Assembly: GCA_018889975.1 (NCBI GenBank)
Contig: CP076546.1
Span: 2,294,001 to 2,358,000, forward strand
Origin: Bacillus sp. NP157
GTDB taxonomy: Bacteria; Pseudomonadota; Gammaproteobacteria; Xanthomonadales; Rhodanobacteraceae
Direction: 5' to 3'
DNA length: 64,000 bases
Position 1 is the first letter of the stretch. Each line of letters starts with the position of its first letter. Below are positions 39,016 to 46,617 of the stretch, one piece after another. The notes beneath the pieces are model-generated. The model had not been told where the DNA came from. It was given only the letters and a program-made list of their open reading frames with translations, and made no database searches. The position numbers were made by a program, and so were the translations under genes.

Positions 39016-40182
39016 ATGGTTGACCTGATCAGCATCTTCTCCGGATCATCGGCGGTCGCCCTCGCCGGGCCGCTCGATTCGGCCACGCAGTTCGTCTTCT
39101 TTACGACGATCAACAACTTCCTGCGGGACGAAATCGACGTCGTCCAATGGAACCTGTTGTCGCGATCGGCTTATATCGTTGGCTACATCGCGACGGTCGT
39201 CCTGACGGTATGGATCATCTTCCAGGGCTGGCGCATCGTCAGTGGCCAGTCGCGGCAGCCCATGATGGCGCTGGTCGGCGACGCACTGAAGGCGACGCTG
39301 ATCGTGTTCATCGCCTCGACGGCAGCCTATGCGTCGTCATCGGTCTATTGGACGCTGAGCGATGGCCTGGCGACAAATATCGCGTCCTACGTCACAGGTG
39401 AAAACAACACCACGCCTTTTGAACAGATCGACCGCAACCTGGCCGGCATGGAGCTGGCCATGGGCACGATCGACTCACTCGATACGGGTGGCAACCAGGC
39501 CATCCAGGACGCGAAGGATCGTAACCGATGGTTCACTGGCATAGGCATTGCTGGTCCCAGCGTCATCGCCGGCGCCATGCTGCTTCTGAATAAGATCGCC
39601 CTGGCACTCTTCGTCGGCTTCGGGCCCCTTTTCATCCTTTGCCTGCTGTTTGAGCAGACCAAATCACTTTTCCAGAAGTGGCTGCTTTACGGCATAGGCA
39701 CCGTGTTCTCCCTGGCCGTGCTCAGCATCATGGTGACGATAGCCATGAAGATGATGGCCGCGGTGACGGCCGCCTTCATCGCCAAATACCTCATTTCGTT
39801 CCCCGGGCTGGGCATTTCCCCCAATAGCACCGACGGCATCAACAGCATGGCCCTCCAGCAGGGCGGCCTCGGCCTGCTCCTGACCACCATGATCATCAGC
39901 GCCCCGCCCATGGCAGCGACCTTCTTCCAGGGCACGCTGGGCCAGTTCAGCGCGTATTCGCCTTTTGGGCGTATACAACCTGAGAAGTCGGGTGGTGGTG
40001 GCGCCGGGTATCCGGGGCAGTATCCATCCGCCCCAAGTTCGAGCCAGGACGCCAATCGCCAGAATAATGTGCAGAACCCACAACCGAGTAGCGCTAACCT
40101 CGACGCAATCGCGGGCAATCGCAATTCCTATGCACCTCTCTCTGACCAGACCAAGCAGCGAGATCCGAAATTCGACGCATGA
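39016..40182 (+). CDS. virB6: VirB6 inner-membrane channel protein
   Basis: The 388-residue polytopic protein has about six hydrophobic segments, including TVVLTVWIIFQGWRIVSG, GAMLLLNKIALALFVGFGPLFILCLLF and LLTTMIISAPPMAATFFQG, which match the TrbL/VirB6 family. The C-terminal 60 residues are hydrophilic (Gly/Pro/Gln/Asn) and end DQTKQRDPKFDA. That tail matters: its 3' coding sequence recurs, decayed, at several junctions of the array that follows. The stop overlaps the first array gene (ATGA). Confidence 0.94.
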   Translation: MVDLISIFSGSSAVALAGPLDSATQFVFFTTINNFLRDEIDVVQWNLLSRSAYIVGYIATVVLTVWIIFQGWRIVSGQSRQPMMALVGDALKATLIVFIASTAAYASSSVYWTLSDGLATNIASYVTGENNTTPFEQIDRNLAGMELAMGTIDSLDTGGNQAIQDAKDRNRWFTGIGIAGPSVIAGAMLLLNKIALALFVGFGPLFILCLLFEQTKSLFQKWLLYGIGTVFSLAVLSIMVTIAMKMMAAVTAAFIAKYLISFPGLGISPNSTDGINSMALQQGGLGLLLTTMIISAPPMAATFFQGTLGQFSAYSPFGRIQPEKSGGGGAGYPGQYPSAPSSSQDANRQNNVQNPQPSSANLDAIAGNRNSYAPLSDQTKQRDPKFDA

Positions 40183-40670
40183 AAGCAAAACTCATTCTAG
40201 CCACCGGTCTTGCGTTAGCCTCGGCACTCCCTGCCGTCGCTTCCGCGCAGTGCGCAACAGGTGTCGACACGGGCGGCGGCAATTGCATACCGCCGGAAGC
40301 CCTGCCGGGCGCTCAGTCCAACACGGCGCAACCGGGTCCTCCGCAACCAGCGTGGATCAATAAATTTGGCATCGTTGTAATCGACACGAAGACATCGGCT
40401 ATTGGCGTGGCTGACAACATGGATTCGGAGCGATCTGCCCTGGCAAAGGCCGTTGCCCAATGTGAGAGTTTCGGTGGAAAACAATGTGACGACCGAATGC
40501 CCTATTCCAACCAATGTATTGCCCTCTCATGGGGCTCCGGTGGCTACGGCGTATCGCGCAAGGACGACAGCGCCTCAGCGGCGTCGCAAGCAATGAGCCA
40601 GTGCGAAGGTGTCGCACCTGGTTGCAGGATCGTGTATCAGGCGTGTAGCAAGGCGATCCGCCTCCGCTGA
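40179..40670 (+). CDS. DUF4189-type exported protein, array copy 1 (group A)
   Basis: 163 residues. The signal peptide (MKAKLILATGLALASALPAVASA) is almost the same as in copy 8, although the mature domains belong to different groups. Group A replaces the WGA opening with NKFGIVV and has CESFGGKQC...SNQCIALSWGSGGYG. The ATG overlaps the virB6 stop, so translation is coupled to the T4SS channel gene. It may be the founder of the array. Confidence 0.88.
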   Translation: MKAKLILATGLALASALPAVASAQCATGVDTGGGNCIPPEALPGAQSNTAQPGPPQPAWINKFGIVVIDTKTSAIGVADNMDSERSALAKAVAQCESFGGKQCDDRMPYSNQCIALSWGSGGYGVSRKDDSASAASQAMSQCEGVAPGCRIVYQACSKAIRLR

Positions 40671-40740
40671 GATAGGCACACGCCAAGGGTCACAACGAGC
40701 CAAGGGTCCACAACATGAAGGAGCTGAGGGTCCTGCCCTG

Positions 40741-40818
40741 CCTGACAATGGGTTTGCGAGCTATACGCCAGTTACTGACGAGACCAAGCAGCGTGATCTA
40801 AGCATGGACGCACAATGA
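40741..40818 (+). repeat. Relic of the virB6 3' end before array copy 2
   Basis: Read in frame, these bases give PDNGFASYTPVTDETKQRDLSMDAQ then TGA, versus AGNRNSYAPLSDQTKQRDPKFDA at the real virB6 end. The relic's TGA overlaps the ATG of copy 2 exactly as virB6 overlaps copy 1. The preceding spacer also has a 15-base direct repeat (40682-40696 and 40699-40714). Confidence 0.8.
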
Positions 40819-41297
40819 AGATCAGGTACCGACTTATCTCCGCCATCGCAGTATTTGTCCTGCCGATGATCTCCTACGCCCAGTGCGCTACGGGCGTCGA
40901 TACAGGCGGTGGTAGTTGCGTTCCGCCGGAAGCGGTTGGCATGGGCAACTCAAATCAACCGCAGGCTACAGGCCCCTTGTGGCAGGACAAGTGGGGCGCC
41001 ATCGTTGTTGACGACAGCACCGGCAGCACGGGTACGTCAAAGGAGATGAACACGAGGGAGGATGCGATCGCTGCCGCAACGAAAGATTGCCGCAGTGACG
41101 GCTCAACGAAATGCAAGGTCAACAATGCCTATCGCAACACGTGCGTCGTCATCGTCTCAGGCGATGGAGGCGATAGCATTGCAACCAATAACGATATCGC
41201 CCGTGCCGAAGCAGATGCGGGATCGAAGTGCTCTTCAGTGGCCAGAGACTGTCGCCCGGTCTATCGCGCGTGCAGTCTGCCCGTTCGCGTTAGATAA
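40815..41297 (+). CDS. DUF4189-type exported protein, array copy 2 (divergent, nearest group C)
   Basis: 160 residues, the shortest copy. Signal MKIRYRLISAIAVFVLPMISYA, then QCATGVDTGGGSCVPPEA. GPLWQDKWGAIVV links it to group C, while CRSDGSTKCKVNNAYRNTC is closer to group B. The tail SLPVRVR is shared with most copies. It follows the best-preserved virB6 relic. Confidence 0.85.
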   Translation: MKIRYRLISAIAVFVLPMISYAQCATGVDTGGGSCVPPEAVGMGNSNQPQATGPLWQDKWGAIVVDDSTGSTGTSKEMNTREDAIAAATKDCRSDGSTKCKVNNAYRNTCVVIVSGDGGDSIATNNDIARAEADAGSKCSSVARDCRPVYRACSLPVRVR

Positions 41298-41331
41298 GAC
41301 CGAACAAGGCGATCCGAGATTCGATGCATGA
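41295..41331 (+). repeat. Short relic of the virB6 3' end before array copy 3
   Basis: After the stop of copy 2 the bases read DKTEQGDPRFDA then TGA, 9 of 12 residues like DQTKQRDPKFDA. The TGA again overlaps the ATG of the next gene. Confidence 0.78.
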
Positions 41332-41816
41332 TATCCAAGCCGACTACCGCAATTTGCCTGGCTGTCTTCTTTATGCCGGCACTCGCCGTCGCTCAATGCG
41401 CGACGGGCGTAGACACCGGTGGAGGAAACTGCATTCCACCCGAGCAGCTTGGTGTGAATGGTAGTCAGCCGGCGGCCAATGTCCCGCCGCCTCCTTCCTG
41501 GGAGAGCCGTTGGGGCGCCGTTGTCATGGACAAGGGAACGGGGAACACGGGCGTCGCTAACGATATGTCTAGCGAGCGCGACGCTGTCTCCAAGGCAACT
41601 GCTGACTGTCGATCTGATGGATCCCGGGACTGCGAAGTTGTTCAATCGTTTAAGAACACTTGCGTCGGCATCGCGTCAGCACCTCAGTACTTTGGCAAGG
41701 CAACGAATACTGACCTTGAGAAGGCACGATCGGATGCAATGATGGCGTGTGAAGGCGGAAGCAAGGCATGTACGCTTATTTATAGCGCTTGCAGCTATCC
41801 GGTTCGCCTGCGCTGA
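41328..41816 (+). CDS. DUF4189-type exported protein, array copy 3 (group B)
   Basis: 162 residues with signal MISKPTTAICLAVFFMPALAVA. Group B features: WESRWGAVVMDKGTGNTGVANDM, CRSDGSRDCEVVQSFKNTCVGIASAP, TNTDLEKARSDAMMAC and YSACSYPVRLR. No good ribosome-binding site precedes the ATG, consistent with coupling to the relic frame. Confidence 0.86.
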   Translation: MISKPTTAICLAVFFMPALAVAQCATGVDTGGGNCIPPEQLGVNGSQPAANVPPPPSWESRWGAVVMDKGTGNTGVANDMSSERDAVSKATADCRSDGSRDCEVVQSFKNTCVGIASAPQYFGKATNTDLEKARSDAMMACEGGSKACTLIYSACSYPVRLR

Positions 41817-41833
41817 CTGTCGACCCTTGACGC

Positions 41834-42325
41834 ATGAGTATCCGCACTTCCCTGCTTAACATGGTCCTCGGCATCGCCTTGATGCCCGTGGCCGCGTGGG
41901 CTCAATGCTCAACAGGGGTGGATACTGGTGGCGGCAACTGCCTGCCACCCGAGCAACTTGGCCTAACGGCAGGCGGCGCCCAGCAAGATGCTGCACCACT
42001 GCCGTCATGGGAAAGCCGATGGGGAGCGGTCGTCTCGGATCAAGCCACAGGCAACACGGGCGTCGCGGAAGGCCAACGGAGCAAAGACGATGCGGTCGAT
42101 AGCGCCATGAAGGACTGCAAGTCTGACGGATCGCGTAATTGCCGCGTAGTCGAAAGTTTCAGAAATACCTGTGTTGCGGTGGCAGCTGCTCGAAGGTACT
42201 CCGGATCCGCAGTGAACACGGATCTAGGCAAAGCACGTGCGAAGGCCATGAATGAGTGCTCCAAAGGCGGGACGTCGTGCACGATCATCTACAGCGCCTG
42301 CAGCTATCCCGTTCGAACTCAATAG
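41834..42325 (+). CDS. DUF4189-type exported protein, array copy 4 (group B)
   Basis: 163 residues. Signal ends at MPVAAWA and is followed by QCSTGVDTGGGNCLPPE, with Ser replacing the usual Ala. The domain resembles copy 3 (WESRWGAVVSDQATGNTGVAEG). The C-terminus PVRTQ departs from the otherwise fixed basic end. The bases before its ATG still read TLDA-TGA, a trace of the virB6 junction. Confidence 0.86.
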   Translation: MSIRTSLLNMVLGIALMPVAAWAQCSTGVDTGGGNCLPPEQLGLTAGGAQQDAAPLPSWESRWGAVVSDQATGNTGVAEGQRSKDDAVDSAMKDCKSDGSRNCRVVESFRNTCVAVAAARRYSGSAVNTDLGKARAKAMNECSKGGTSCTIIYSACSYPVRTQ

Positions 42326-42344
42326 ACGTACACCGGACAGCATC

Positions 42345-42833
42345 ATGAAAAGGACGCTTCAGACACGCTACATCCTTGGCGCACTGGCACTCCTTACTTC
42401 GGTCGCGCACGCTCAGTGCGCGACCGGTGTAGATACGGGTGGCAGTGGCTGCATTCCACCAGATGCATTACCAGGCGCAAATGGGGCCAACACCAATGCT
42501 CCGGCCGGACCGGCATGGATGAATAAGTACGGCGCGGTCGTGATCGACACCGCCACGTCTGCAATCGGCGTGGCCGACAACATGGACAGCCCGCAAGCCG
42601 CCTCATCAAAAGCAGTCGCGCAGTGCGAGAGCTTTGGTGGCAAGAGTTGTGACGACCGCTTGCCGTATAGCAACCAATGCGTAGCTCTTTCGTGGGGCAC
42701 CGGCGGGTACGGGCTCTCTCGCCATACCGACGAAGGAACGGCCGAGTCGATGGCAAACCAGGGTTGCTCCAAGCATGCAACTGGATGCAAAACGGTCTAT
42801 CACGCATGCAGCATGCCCGTCCGAGTTCGCTGA
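42345..42833 (+). CDS. DUF4189-type exported protein, array copy 5 (group A)
   Basis: 162 residues from the ATG at 42345, where the signal MKRTLQTRYILGALALLTSVAHA begins. The frame is open upstream but only through copy 4. The invariant block is altered to TGGSGCIPPD. The domain is group A (NKYGAVVIDTATSAIGVADNMDS, CESFGGKSCDDRLPYSNQCVALSWG), close to copies 1 and 6 although they are not all adjacent. Confidence 0.87.
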   Translation: MKRTLQTRYILGALALLTSVAHAQCATGVDTGGSGCIPPDALPGANGANTNAPAGPAWMNKYGAVVIDTATSAIGVADNMDSPQAASSKAVAQCESFGGKSCDDRLPYSNQCVALSWGTGGYGLSRHTDEGTAESMANQGCSKHATGCKTVYHACSMPVRVR

Positions 42834-42856
42834 CAATGCCAACGGACAGCCACCCG

Positions 42857-43348
42857 ATGATGAAAAAACGCATCCTGATGATCACCGCGCTCATCTCCGT
42901 TGCCGCGTCCACTGATGCGTTCGCTCAGTGCGCCACGGGCGTAGATACTGGCGGGGGTAACTGCGTGCCGCCGGAGGCCCTACCCGGCGCCCAGGCCAAC
43001 ACGGCTCCCCAAGGTCCGCCCCCTCCCGCTTGGCTGGGAAAGTTCGGGGCCGTCGTGATCGACTCCAAGACGTCAGCGCTCGGCGTCGCTGACAACATGG
43101 ATTCCCAGCGGGCCGCATTCTCGAAGGCCGTGGCGCAATGCCAAGCTTTCGGAGGAAAGGACTGCGACTACCGCCTTCCCTACGCCAACCAATGCGTTGC
43201 CCTGTCCTGGGGCAATGGGGGTTACGGCATCGCGCGAAACGATGACGAACAGGAAGCCGAAAACCAGGCGACAGCAAGTTGCAAAGCCGAAGGCGATGGT
43301 TGCCGCACGGTCTATCGGGCATGCAGCAAGGCGATTCGACTCAGGTAG
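42857..43348 (+). CDS. DUF4189-type exported protein, array copy 6 (group A)
   Basis: 163 residues from the ATG at 42857; ATGs at 42836 and 42860 are alternatives. The signal MMKKRILMITALISVAASTDAFA fits the middle choice best. It is group A and shares KAIRLR and PEALPGAQ(A/S)NTA with copy 1 more closely than with the adjacent copy 5. Confidence 0.86.
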   Translation: MMKKRILMITALISVAASTDAFAQCATGVDTGGGNCVPPEALPGAQANTAPQGPPPPAWLGKFGAVVIDSKTSALGVADNMDSQRAAFSKAVAQCQAFGGKDCDYRLPYANQCVALSWGNGGYGIARNDDEQEAENQATASCKAEGDGCRTVYRACSKAIRLR

Positions 43349-43362
43349 CCAGGGAGACAAGG

Positions 43363-43887
43363 ATGCCAAAGGGAAAAACAAACAGGGCGGAGCGCGTGAA
43401 AGGCTTAGCGGCATGGCTATCGATTACCGCTTGCCTCATTGCGATCCCATCCGTGTGCGGAGCTCAGTGTGCGACCGGCGTAGACACCGGTGGCGGCAAC
43501 TGTGTCCCACCGGAATCCCTGGGCGTGAACGGAAACGCGGCTGAAGGCCCGGCTGCTCCAGGGCCGCTATGGGAGGATCGCTGGGGTGCGGTCGTGCACG
43601 ACACATCCGGAAGAACGGGCGTCGCCAACGACGAGCGCTCGAAGTCCGACGCGATCGCAAAGGCCACCAACACCTGTACGGCCGATGGCTCTAGCCACTG
43701 CAAGGTCATGATCTCTTTCAGGAACACGTGTGTCGCATATGCAACTGGCGACAGCGGCTACAACACAGCGTTCACCAACCCTTCCGAGGACACGGCGAAG
43801 CGCGACGCCCTGAGCGACTGCAAGGGTCGAGACACGGGCTGTGAAGTCATCTATTCGGCTTGTAGCGTACCGGTGCGTGTCCGATGA
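43363..43887 (+). CDS. DUF4189-type exported protein, array copy 7 (group C)
   Basis: 174 residues, the longest copy, because of a basic extension (MPKGKTNRAERVKG) before the hydrophobic signal. The signal ends SVCGAQC, adding a cysteine. Group C features: GPLWEDRWGAVVHDTSGRTGVANDERSKSDAI and YATGDSGYNTAFTN. GGGAGAC-type bases precede the ATG. Confidence 0.86.
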   Translation: MPKGKTNRAERVKGLAAWLSITACLIAIPSVCGAQCATGVDTGGGNCVPPESLGVNGNAAEGPAAPGPLWEDRWGAVVHDTSGRTGVANDERSKSDAIAKATNTCTADGSSHCKVMISFRNTCVAYATGDSGYNTAFTNPSEDTAKRDALSDCKGRDTGCEVIYSACSVPVRVR

Positions 43888-43910
43888 ACAACTTCCATTC
43901 GAATCGACGC

Positions 43911-44402
43911 ATGAAAACGAAACTGATCCTGGCGCTTGGATGCGCATTGGCAACAGCCCTTCCCGCCGTGGCGGCTGCTCAATGCGCGACTGGCGTTGAC
44001 ACGGGCGGCGGTAACTGCGTGCCGCCAGAAGCCCTTGGCGTCAATGGAAGCGAGCCGTCCGGAAATGCCGCGCCATTGCCGTCCTGGGAAAACCGCTGGG
44101 GCGCGGTAGTGGTCGACAACAGTAGTGGCAATGCGGGCGTAGCCAAGGACATGCCTGATAGATCCACCGCGGTATCGAAGGCGACCAGCGACTGTCGATC
44201 GGATGGATCTTCGCACTGTGAAGTCGTTGCCGCGTACAGGAATACCTGCGTCGCGGTTTCCGTAGCCCCCAGATTCTACGGGCATGCAACGAATATCGAC
44301 CTGGAGAAAGCCAAGGCTACCGCAATGACCGAATGCGCCAAGGGCGGCACAGCGTGCACGCTCCTGTACAGCGCGTGCAGTTATCCGGTTCACATTCGAT
44401 AG
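43911..44402 (+). CDS. DUF4189-type exported protein, array copy 8 (group B)
   Basis: 163 residues. The signal MKTKLILALGCALATALPAVAAA matches copy 1 (group A), while the mature part is clearly group B (WENRWGAVVVDNSSGNAGVAKDM, CRSDGSSHCEVVAAYRNTC). This mosaic points to recombination between copies. The junction IDA-ATGA recalls virB6. An upstream ATG at 43884 is less likely. Confidence 0.87.
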   Translation: MKTKLILALGCALATALPAVAAAQCATGVDTGGGNCVPPEALGVNGSEPSGNAAPLPSWENRWGAVVVDNSSGNAGVAKDMPDRSTAVSKATSDCRSDGSSHCEVVAAYRNTCVAVSVAPRFYGHATNIDLEKAKATAMTECAKGGTACTLLYSACSYPVHIR

Positions 44403-44465
44403 GTTCGGGAATTCAATGCTTATCGTTACTCCCAAAGGCCAATCAACCATGCCCAAATTCCCCGT

Positions 44466-44957
44466 ATGAACAGAAAGCTCGTGATTGGACTTTGGCTAGC
44501 ATGCACCGCACTACTGCCTGCTGTTGCGATCGCGCAGTGCGCCACCGGCGTCGACACCGGTGGCGGCAACTGCGTGCCACCCGAGCAACTCGGAGTATCC
44601 GGCAATGGGACCAATGGCAACGCCGCGCCTGGACCGCTATGGGAAGACCGTTGGGGTGCCGTGGTCAACGACAAGTCGGGCCGCACCGGCGTCGCAAACG
44701 ACGAACGATCGCGAGCCAGCGCTATAGAGAAAGCAACACAGACATGCAAGGCGGATGGCTCCGCGAACTGTCGGGTGCTCGTAGCATTTCGGAACACCTG
44801 CGTCGCCTTCGCCACCGGAGACAAAGGCTATGCATCTGCGTTTACGAACACAGACCTTGACGCGGCCAAGCGCAACTCGCTCGATTCCTGCAGCGCACAT
44901 GATGTCCGGTGCGAAGTCATCTATTCGGCATGCAGTGCACCTGTCCGAGTCCGCTGA
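44466..44957 (+). CDS. DUF4189-type exported protein, array copy 9 (group C)
   Basis: 163 residues with signal MNRKLVIGLWLACTALLPAVAIA. Group C: GPLWEDRWGAVVNDKSGRTGVANDERSR and FATGDKGYASAFTNTDLDAAKRNSLDSC. A 63-base spacer before it holds no clear virB6 relic. Confidence 0.87.
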   Translation: MNRKLVIGLWLACTALLPAVAIAQCATGVDTGGGNCVPPEQLGVSGNGTNGNAAPGPLWEDRWGAVVNDKSGRTGVANDERSRASAIEKATQTCKADGSANCRVLVAFRNTCVAFATGDKGYASAFTNTDLDAAKRNSLDSCSAHDVRCEVIYSACSAPVRVR

Positions 44958-45013
44958 AAGAACGACATAGCACTCCCTTACTCACAGATTACTCACCAAT
45001 TGATCGCCAACCC

Positions 45014-45499
45014 ATGATGACGAGAACCCTGATCTTCCTTGCTGCCGCTGCATGGATCCTCCCGTTCGCCGCCTTCGCCCAGTGCGCCACCGGCGTCGAC
45101 ACGGGTGGAACAGGCTGCGTCGCTCCCGAAGCCCTGGGTGCGAATGGGAACAGCGCCGGCCCAGCGGTTCCCGGCCCGCTGTGGGAGGACCGCTGGGGAG
45201 CGGTCGTCAGCGACGCAGACGGCAGGGTTGGCGTTGCCAACGAAGAGCGAACGAGGGAGGCGGCCATTGCTGTTGCCTCAGGCAAGTGCTCGTCCAATGG
45301 TTCAAAAACCTGCAAGGTGGACATCGCTTTTCGCAACACTTGCGTCGCCGTGGCCGGCGGCGACAAGGGATCGTTCTCTGCGGTGACGGACCTCAAGGAG
45401 GACACCGCGAAGCACGATTCGCTGTCGTCGTGCAACGGCCGTGATTCCAGGTGCGACGTCGTCTACTCAGCCTGCAGCGCGCCGGTGCGTGTGCGATGA
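45014..45499 (+). CDS. DUF4189-type exported protein, array copy 10 (group C)
   Basis: 161 residues from the ATG at 45014 (45017 is possible). Signal MMTRTLIFLAAAAWILPFAAFA. The conserved block is changed to TGGTGCVAPE, losing the first Pro of the PPE pair. The domain is group C (GPLWEDRWGAVVSDADGRVGVANEERTRE). Confidence 0.86.
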   Translation: MMTRTLIFLAAAAWILPFAAFAQCATGVDTGGTGCVAPEALGANGNSAGPAVPGPLWEDRWGAVVSDADGRVGVANEERTREAAIAVASGKCSSNGSKTCKVDIAFRNTCVAVAGGDKGSFSAVTDLKEDTAKHDSLSSCNGRDSRCDVVYSACSAPVRVR

Positions 45500-45521
45500 G
45501 CCCCAATCCGAGAATCGACGC

Positions 45522-46013
45522 ATGAAGAAGATCCTGGGCTCCATGGTGGTCATCCTTTGCTGCCTCGGGCTGTCGACGGCAGCGATAGCCCAGTGCGCCA
45601 CGGGCGTCGACACGGGAGGCGGCGGTTGCGTCCCACCCGAGGCCCTGGGGGTCAACGGGAACCAGGCAGCCGGCAATACGGACCCACTTCCGGCATGGGA
45701 GAGCCGGTGGGGTGCCGTGGTGATGGATAAAGGAACCGGTAACACAGGTGTCGCGGAGAATTCGGCATCCAGGAGCGACGCTGTCGCCCGGGCCACCCAC
45801 GATTGCCAGTCCGACGGCTCGCGCCACTGTGATGTGATCGCCGCGTTCCGGAATACGTGCGTGGCGGTGTCCGCAGCGGACCAGTACTTCGGCTCATCCA
45901 CGAACATCGACCTGGACAGGGCGCGAAGGGAGGCGATGGAATCATGCTCGTCACACGCTCGCTCCTGCTCCATCATGTATGCCTCGTGCAGCTATCCGGT
46001 CCGAGTCCGCTGA
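45522..46013 (+). CDS. DUF4189-type exported protein, array copy 11 (group B)
   Basis: 163 residues with signal MKKILGSMVVILCCLGLSTAAIA. Group B: WESRWGAVVMDKGTGNTGVAEN, nearly the wording of copy 3, and YASCSYPVRVR. The bases before its ATG read NPRIDA-TGA, a further virB6-type junction. It is the last copy, 19 bases before the first candidate immunity gene. Confidence 0.87.
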   Translation: MKKILGSMVVILCCLGLSTAAIAQCATGVDTGGGGCVPPEALGVNGNQAAGNTDPLPAWESRWGAVVMDKGTGNTGVAENSASRSDAVARATHDCQSDGSRHCDVIAAFRNTCVAVSAADQYFGSSTNIDLDRARREAMESCSSHARSCSIMYASCSYPVRVR

Positions 46014-46032
46014 ACTCCCCCATAGGCACCCC

Positions 46033-46539
46033 ATGGATGACCTGAAATCCTTCACCTCCAACGGCGCCCGCATCCTCGATGCGACGGCGGGCGACCTCAC
46101 GGGCGCCGGTTGCGATGGCATGGTGCTGGTCCTCGACCAGGCGGGAGCGCAGCGCAGGCTGGGCGAAGGCCCGGCGCGCAGCGTCGTGCTGGTGGTGCGC
46201 GATGGCGCCAGCCCGGCCAGGGAAGTGGCATCCAACCCCTGCCTCGTGCCCTCGGCCACCAGTGGCGGCGTCGCGGGGGATCCATTCGGCTATGTGTCGG
46301 TGCGCGCAGGCCAGGTCACCATCGTCAATGGCGGCGGAAGCCGCGAGCGCTGGTCGGATGAGTTCGTCTTCGCCTACGACCCGGCGAGCGACGACTGGCT
46401 CGCCCACGGCGTGGTGCGCCAGGTGATGGACACCGAAACCGGCGTGGAAACGCGTATCGAACTAGGCGCGGCGGATCTGGGCGGCGTATCGTTCAGGGAC
46501 TTCGATCCATCGAAGCTGCCTGAGGCCACCCTCCCCTGA
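46033..46539 (+). CDS. Candidate X-T4SS immunity protein lacking a signal peptide
   Basis: From the ATG at 46033 this 168-residue protein has DLTGAGCDGMVLVLD near the start, then GDPFGYVSVRAGQVTIVNGGGSRERWSDEFVFAYDPASDDW. The pattern resembles the XAC2610 type of lysozyme-inhibitor immunity protein, which in X. citri lies directly upstream of its GH19 effector, as here. No Sec or lipoprotein signal is present at this or any upstream start. Either the N-terminus has been lost or it acts in the cytoplasm. Confidence 0.6.
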   Translation: MDDLKSFTSNGARILDATAGDLTGAGCDGMVLVLDQAGAQRRLGEGPARSVVLVVRDGASPAREVASNPCLVPSATSGGVAGDPFGYVSVRAGQVTIVNGGGSRERWSDEFVFAYDPASDDWLAHGVVRQVMDTETGVETRIELGAADLGGVSFRDFDPSKLPEATLP

Positions 46540-46617
46540 ACCGGGGATCCGCCAGCCAGGTGCACGACAGGCAGTACGGAGTGACTGCCGACCCAGCAAG
46601 TGAAACAGGAGCTTTAC

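Larger units (their letters stand above)
40179..46013 (+). repeat. Tandem array of eleven paralogous DUF4189-type genes
   Basis: Eleven same-strand genes of 160-174 codons each carry a Sec signal, then a nearly invariant block AQCATGVDTGGGNCVPPE, a short variable Pro/Gly/Asn linker, and a DUF4189-like domain (WGAVV..., NTGVA..., Cys, CxV..F/YRNTC). About eight cysteines are conserved, so the folded form is probably disulphide-stabilised in the periplasm. All end S/CxPVR-R or KAIRLR. Copies fall into three groups: A (1, 5, 6), B (3, 4, 8, 11) and C (7, 9, 10, with 2 divergent). GC is lower than in the virB genes. None has an XVIPCD. The function is unknown. Confidence 0.85.

Noticed and set aside
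40179-46013. The regular array considered as a CRISPR or non-coding repeat
   Set aside because: The repeat unit is about 500 bases and fully coding with signal peptides and conserved cysteines; no short repeat-spacer pattern exists anywhere in the window.
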